Shown here piece after piece: positions 60,236-64,000 of a DNA stretch of 64,000 bases (the stretch's first letter is position 1; each line of letters starts with the position of its first letter). The position numbers and the translations under genes were made by a program. Under the pieces are notes generated by a model. It ran no database searches. It was not told the origin of the DNA and was given only the letters and a program-made list of their open reading frames with translations. Origin of the DNA: Sorex araneus (lineage: Eukaryota > Chordata > Mammalia > Eulipotyphla > Soricidae); contig NC_073302.1 of the NCBI RefSeq assembly GCF_027595985.1, forward strand, positions 9,798,966 to 9,862,965, given 5' to 3'.

Positions 60236-61525
60236 AATAACAGAGTAGGAGACTAACACCCAAGAATAGTAGTATATAATACAAGGAGGTCGGCTCTATG
60301 GCTTGGAAGCTGGCCTCACATGCTGGGGCAAAGGCAGCCCGGATAGAGAAGGGAACACCTAGTAAAATGTGGTTGGAGATCCCGCGCGGGAAAGGAGATG
60401 TGTGCTGAAAGTAGACTAGAGACTGAACATGATGGCCACTCAATACCCCTATCGAAAACCACAACACCCAAAAGGAGAGAGAGAACAAAATGGAATACCC
60501 TGCCACAGAGGCGGGGCGGGGTGGGGGGGATAGGATTGGAGGGTGGGAGGGATACTGGGTTGATTGGTGGTAGAGAATGGACACAGGTGGAGGGATGGGA
60601 TCTCGAACATTGTATGAGGGAAACACAAGCATGAAGATGGGTAAATTTGTAACTGTACCTCACGGTGATTCCCTTAATTAAAAAAAATAAATTTTTTTAA
60701 AAAAGAGATCCAAACAACAACTTACACACTCGAAAATGTGCTTGTCAAGGAGGCAGGCTGGAGGTGGGGAGGGAAATGGAGGTAAACCTGGGGAAGGGCA
60801 CAGACACTGGTGATTCGGTTAGGGTTGGAACATAATATGTCTAAAACTCAACTACGAATAATTGTAAGTCATGGTGCTTTAACAAAAAAAATAAAAAATA
60901 AAATGTTTTTTCCCATCTAGTGCCATGGATAGCAAGGACGCCTTTGTCTTCTTTAGTGGTATCTCAATTGTAGAAGTTGATGGGACTATATTTTAATACT
61001 TGTAACTCTAAATAACATCCTCAAGTTCCTCTAGTCAGTCACTTTGCTTGGAAAGTCTACTCTGTTTCTTAATTACCCAGGCGTCAAAGGAGCCCAAAGG
61101 ACCCAGCCCCAGCAGTTCACGGCTGCTCTCCACACTCTCAGGTGGAACCTCACCCATGTGTGAATCTAATCCTTGACACCTCATTCTTTATACCATTAAT
61201 ATTCCAAGACTATCACACCACATTTAATGAAGTTTAAAGTAACTACTTTTTCATTCTTTCCAGTTATCATCTTTACCACTTTCCCATTCCGAAACTCAAC
61301 AAGCTGAAATATGGCACTATGATATATATCAATTGGTATGAAAATCCCGCCATCAGTGAAATATGACTGAGTAATGAAATTTGTCTGAGGAATGTCAGAA
61401 CAATGTGACGTGAGAATCCCAACCACTCTGATATTTGGGTGAAGACAGTTTCATCAGAACATGCAGAATGTCAGAGCTGAGATAGAGACTTCCATGTTCA
61501 TCTGACTGTATATTTGAAAACGCAT

Positions 61526-62488
61526 TCATATTAAGTTATTGGAGCTACAATATTTCATTCTGGTAACAAACAATTTTAGGGCCTGTTTTATATCTCTGTT
61601 TCTCAGGCTATAGATAAAAGGGTTCAGCATGGGGGTGACTATCATATACATCACAGAAGCAGCTATGTCTTTATTACTGGAGATGGATGGTGAGGAGAAA
61701 AAGTATACTTCTGCAATGGTTCCATAGAATAAACACACAACAAGGAGATGAGAACCGCAGGTAGAAAGGACTTTGAAGAATCTCTTAGCTGAAGGATCCT
61801 TCAGCACAGTGGCCCATATGCAAATATAAGAGCACACAATAGTGAGAAAAGGCAGGAAAACAAATGATCCAACCTCAATGAAGAGAAACCATTCATTGAG
61901 TGAAACATCTGAACAGCTCATCTTCAAGAGAACCGGGAGTTCACAGAAGAAGTGCCGGATGGTAATGTCATCACAAAAGGACACTCGAACCAAGAGGAGG
62001 GTGTGCAACAGAGAGCGGAGAGAACAGAAGACCCAGGATACAGAAACTAATGAGACACATTTCTCTTGCCTCATGACAGTGGCATAGTGGAGTGGCTGAC
62101 AGATGGCCACATACCTGTCATAGGCCATCAATGTAAGAAGTAAGATGTCGACACTACCAAACCATATGAAAAAATATGCTTGTGACATGCACCCTGCATA
62201 GGGGATGGACTTGTGAATGCTCTGCATGTCCATCAACATTTTGGGCACAGTGACAGATGAGAAGGATATGTCAGTGAGAGCCAAGTGGCTGAGAAAGAAG
62301 TACATGGGGGTGTGGAGACGAGAGTCCATCCGGATGAGCAGGATGATGAGCAGGTTCCCCACCACAGTGGCTAGGTACATGACCAGGAATAAGGTGAAGA
62401 ACAAAGCCTGATGTTCTGGAGGTATAGGGAGTCCCAGAAGCAGAAATTCAGACACAGTGGTCTTATTATCTCTTTTCATGCTGCTCAT
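61526..62488 (-). CDS. Olfactory receptor, family 1-like, intact (copy C)
   Basis: 320 codons without interruption, same start context as the others ([20 protein letters not shown]). N-glycosylation site NKT 8-10; GN in TM1; [19 protein letters not shown] (TM2); MAYDRYVAIC at 121-130 followed by QPLHY, where both sister copies and most odorant receptors have His; loop-2 cysteines kept; KVLSTCGSHLLVV (TM6); PMLNPFIYSLRN (TM7). It is very close to copy B. Visible differences cluster in TM3-TM5 (e.g. GSVDILL against GCVDNFL, VSWVFC against ASWIYC, GSFVFLPF against GIAVFLPF), regions that line the odorant pocket. A functional receptor is expected. Subfamily and ligand unknown. Confidence 0.94.
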   Translation of the reverse strand: MSSMKRDNKTTVSEFLLLGLPIPPEHQALFFTLFLVMYLATVVGNLLIILLIRMDSRLHTPMYFFLSHLALTDISFSSVTVPKMLMDMQSIHKSIPYAGCMSQAYFFIWFGSVDILLLTLMAYDRYVAICQPLHYATVMRQEKCVSLVSVSWVFCSLRSLLHTLLLVRVSFCDDITIRHFFCELPVLLKMSCSDVSLNEWFLFIEVGSFVFLPFLTIVCSYICIWATVLKDPSAKRFFKVLSTCGSHLLVVCLFYGTIAEVYFFSSPSISSNKDIAASVMYMIVTPMLNPFIYSLRNRDIKQALKLFVTRMKYCSSNNLI

Positions 62489-62861
62489 GGTTTCGCTGGG
62501 AATGAAATAAAGAGAGAAAGTCTGGAACTTTTATAACCATAACCTTATAATGCCATTTTTATATGAAAGTCTTACACTGAAACATGTATCCTGTCTATTT
62601 CTCAAACCAGAGGACACATAAACCAGAGTCTGTACCATTCAGATGCCAGTGACATATCACTTCACTATGACTAACAATTTTCCTTCTTGAACAGGAGGAC
62701 AATTTTCTTTTTCTCAGAAAATAAAGGCATCAAACTATATGTTTGTGTCCCAGGTACTATATAAAGCTCTCTGAGCATAACACGGTCTTTGTGTTGAATA
62801 AGCGTATACCTTAAGTGATGCCTGGTCAATTTTAGTTATTTACTATGATAACATAAAGATG

Positions 62862-63085
62862 GAATGGAGCGGTAGCACACTGGGTAGTGCCTTGCACTCA
62901 GCCGACCAGGGTAAGATTCCTCCATACCTCTTGGAGAGCTCAGCATGCTACTGAGAGTATCTCCCCCCGCAGAATGTTTGATATGCCTAAAACAGTAACA
63001 ACATTTCTCACAGCGGAGACGTTACTGCTGCCCACTCGAGCAAAACCATGAGCAACAAGATGGCAGTGACATGACAGTGACAACA
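62862..63085 (+). mobile_element. SOR SINE (copy C)
   Basis: 'gaatggagcggtagcacactggg' head, tail 'tgctgcccactcgagcaaaac'. Counterpart of 13739 and 31123. Confidence 0.86.
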
Positions 63086-63434
63086 TAAAGATATGGACAT
63101 CCGTAGAGGTAGCACGTGTAGCATAATGATGTTCAATATCCAGGACCTCAGATGGCTCTCTGAATGGTGCCAGGAGAAAGCTTGGGCACAGCAGGATGTG
63201 CCAAAAAGGAAAACTAAGCAAAATACCTGAAATCAGAAGGTAACTTTCATCACTTACCTTTAAAATAATGTGAAACTACATTGGGATCGAATTACTGCCA
63301 TTGTGTCCTCACTGGTCAGAGATACCTTGATAGAATTTTTTTTTTACCAAAATTGATTATTAACATTAACAATAGTGTCAGATATTGATCCTTTATAGCC
63401 ACTATGCACACATTATTCCAAGGGATTTATAGCA

Positions 63435-63525
63435 CTGTATCACTGTCATCCCATTGCTCATCATTTGCTCGAGGAGGCACCAGTAACGTCTCCATTGTGA
63501 GACTTGTTTTTACTGTTTTGCGCAT
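63435..63525 (-). mobile_element. SOR SINE 3' fragment (copy C)
   Basis: 'tgtatcactgtcatcccattg' then 'gctcgaggaggcaccagtaac', antisense tail only. Counterpart of 14325 and 31682. Confidence 0.8.
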
Positions 63526-64000
63526 ATTTTATTTTCAATTTTATTTATAAAACCTCAACAGAGCACGAAGAAGCAGCATTTAATCCATTTTAATAACTTG
63601 GGCCAAGAGATATGTTCTCTACATGTGCAAAGTTACATTATTCATAAGTAAAATAGGTGAAAATACATCTTTTAGGGAAAATCCATCTCCTAACCATGTA
63701 TATAATTCTCATGATTCTTTTTATTATGATAACCAGATATGCTTTGTAATATCACTTCACTTCTAAAGTTATGATATTTATAGATCATATAATCCCCAGT
63801 GTTTTGAACATTTCAATTTCAAATAAATATGTATTTGGTGCTGTATTATATATATGGAAACTTAAATGGTATATATGGCAGCATCATTTCAAAGATATGA
63901 ACAACCTGATAATATAGACCTAAGTGGAAAAACATTTGACCCACAGCTCTCTTATGGTAGACTCTAAAATCAGTATTCCTTAGAAGCTAAAAGTTAGAGA

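Larger units (their letters stand above)
55971..60706 (+). mobile_element. 5'-truncated LINE-1 replacing part of the duplication
   Basis: Starts inside the ORF1 coiled coil (EDRISELED-like) and ends 'cggtgattcccttaatt' plus A-rich tail. ORF1 remainder runs to about 56650, ORF2 from 56707 to about 60235, 3' UTR to 60706. No target-site duplication. The target has lost about 460 bp compared with copies A and B. ORF2 has an internal deletion of about 370 bp near 59310. Confidence 0.88.
54552..64000. repeat. Segmental duplication, copy C (runs off the right edge)
   Basis: Begins at 'gacccctggtagacaagatc', matching copy A at 9728, and stays collinear to the window end, which corresponds to about 14890 in copy A. 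It lacks the left 0.9 kb present in A and B. About 460 bp (equivalent to 11125-11587) is replaced by a LINE-1. Non-coding stretches 54552-55265, 60707-61525, 62489-62860 and 63530-64000 show no gene. Confidence 0.85.

Noticed and set aside
1-64000. CRISPR array, phage or bacterial defence system
   Set aside because: The whole window is mammalian repeats and OR genes. Spaced repeats seen are microsatellites and L1 monomers.

Overview
The window is mammalian nuclear DNA, almost certainly from a shrew (Soricidae, most likely Sorex). The main reason is the many tRNA-headed SINEs of the SOR type, which I recognise from shrew genomes, plus shrew-like LINE-1s and an RTE-type retrotransposon. There are no bacterial-style operons. 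The only host genes I can support are three single-exon olfactory receptor (OR) genes, all on the minus strand. They are close paralogues that look family 1 (OR1J-like).

Layout. (1) 1-695: GC-rich tandem monomers, probably the 5' UTR of a LINE-1 whose body lies to the left. (2) 696-19270: copy A of a segmental duplication, carrying an OR pseudogene (12409-13370) broken by one 1-bp deletion. Copy A is split by an 8.0-kb endogenous retrovirus in minus orientation (1621-9632) with paired 367-bp LTRs, a 6-bp target-site duplication, a lysine-type primer-binding site, a long pol, a broken env and no recognisable gag. (3) 19275-25240: a nearly full-length minus-strand LINE-1. (4) 26085-37965: copy B, with an intact OR gene (29786-30748). 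(5) 37966-54550: a non-duplicated stretch holding two copies of an RTE retrotransposon, one with an internal deletion and one with an inverted 5' end; a 5'-truncated LINE-1 carrying a nested SINE; a GC-rich chimaeric element with a LINE-1 3' end; and a CpG-rich block at 48300-49110. (6) 54552-64000: copy C, with an intact OR gene (61526-62488) and a LINE-1 whose arrival coincides with loss of about 460 bp of target. Copy C runs off the right edge.

How it fits together. The OR genes multiplied by tandem duplication of units of at least 10-12 kb. A solo LTR, a LINE-1 3' fragment and two SINEs occupy the same places in all three copies, so they predate the duplication. The provirus, the large LINE-1s and several SINEs are in single copies, so they came later. 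The RTE and the SINEs are linked: the last ~60 bp of the full SOR SINE reads in the same frame as the C-terminus of the RTE protein, which points to RTE machinery as the SINE's mobiliser. Nothing here looks like a new cellular pathway. The most notable signals are the SINE/RTE pairing, the RTE itself, the L1-mobilised chimaera and the mosaic provirus.
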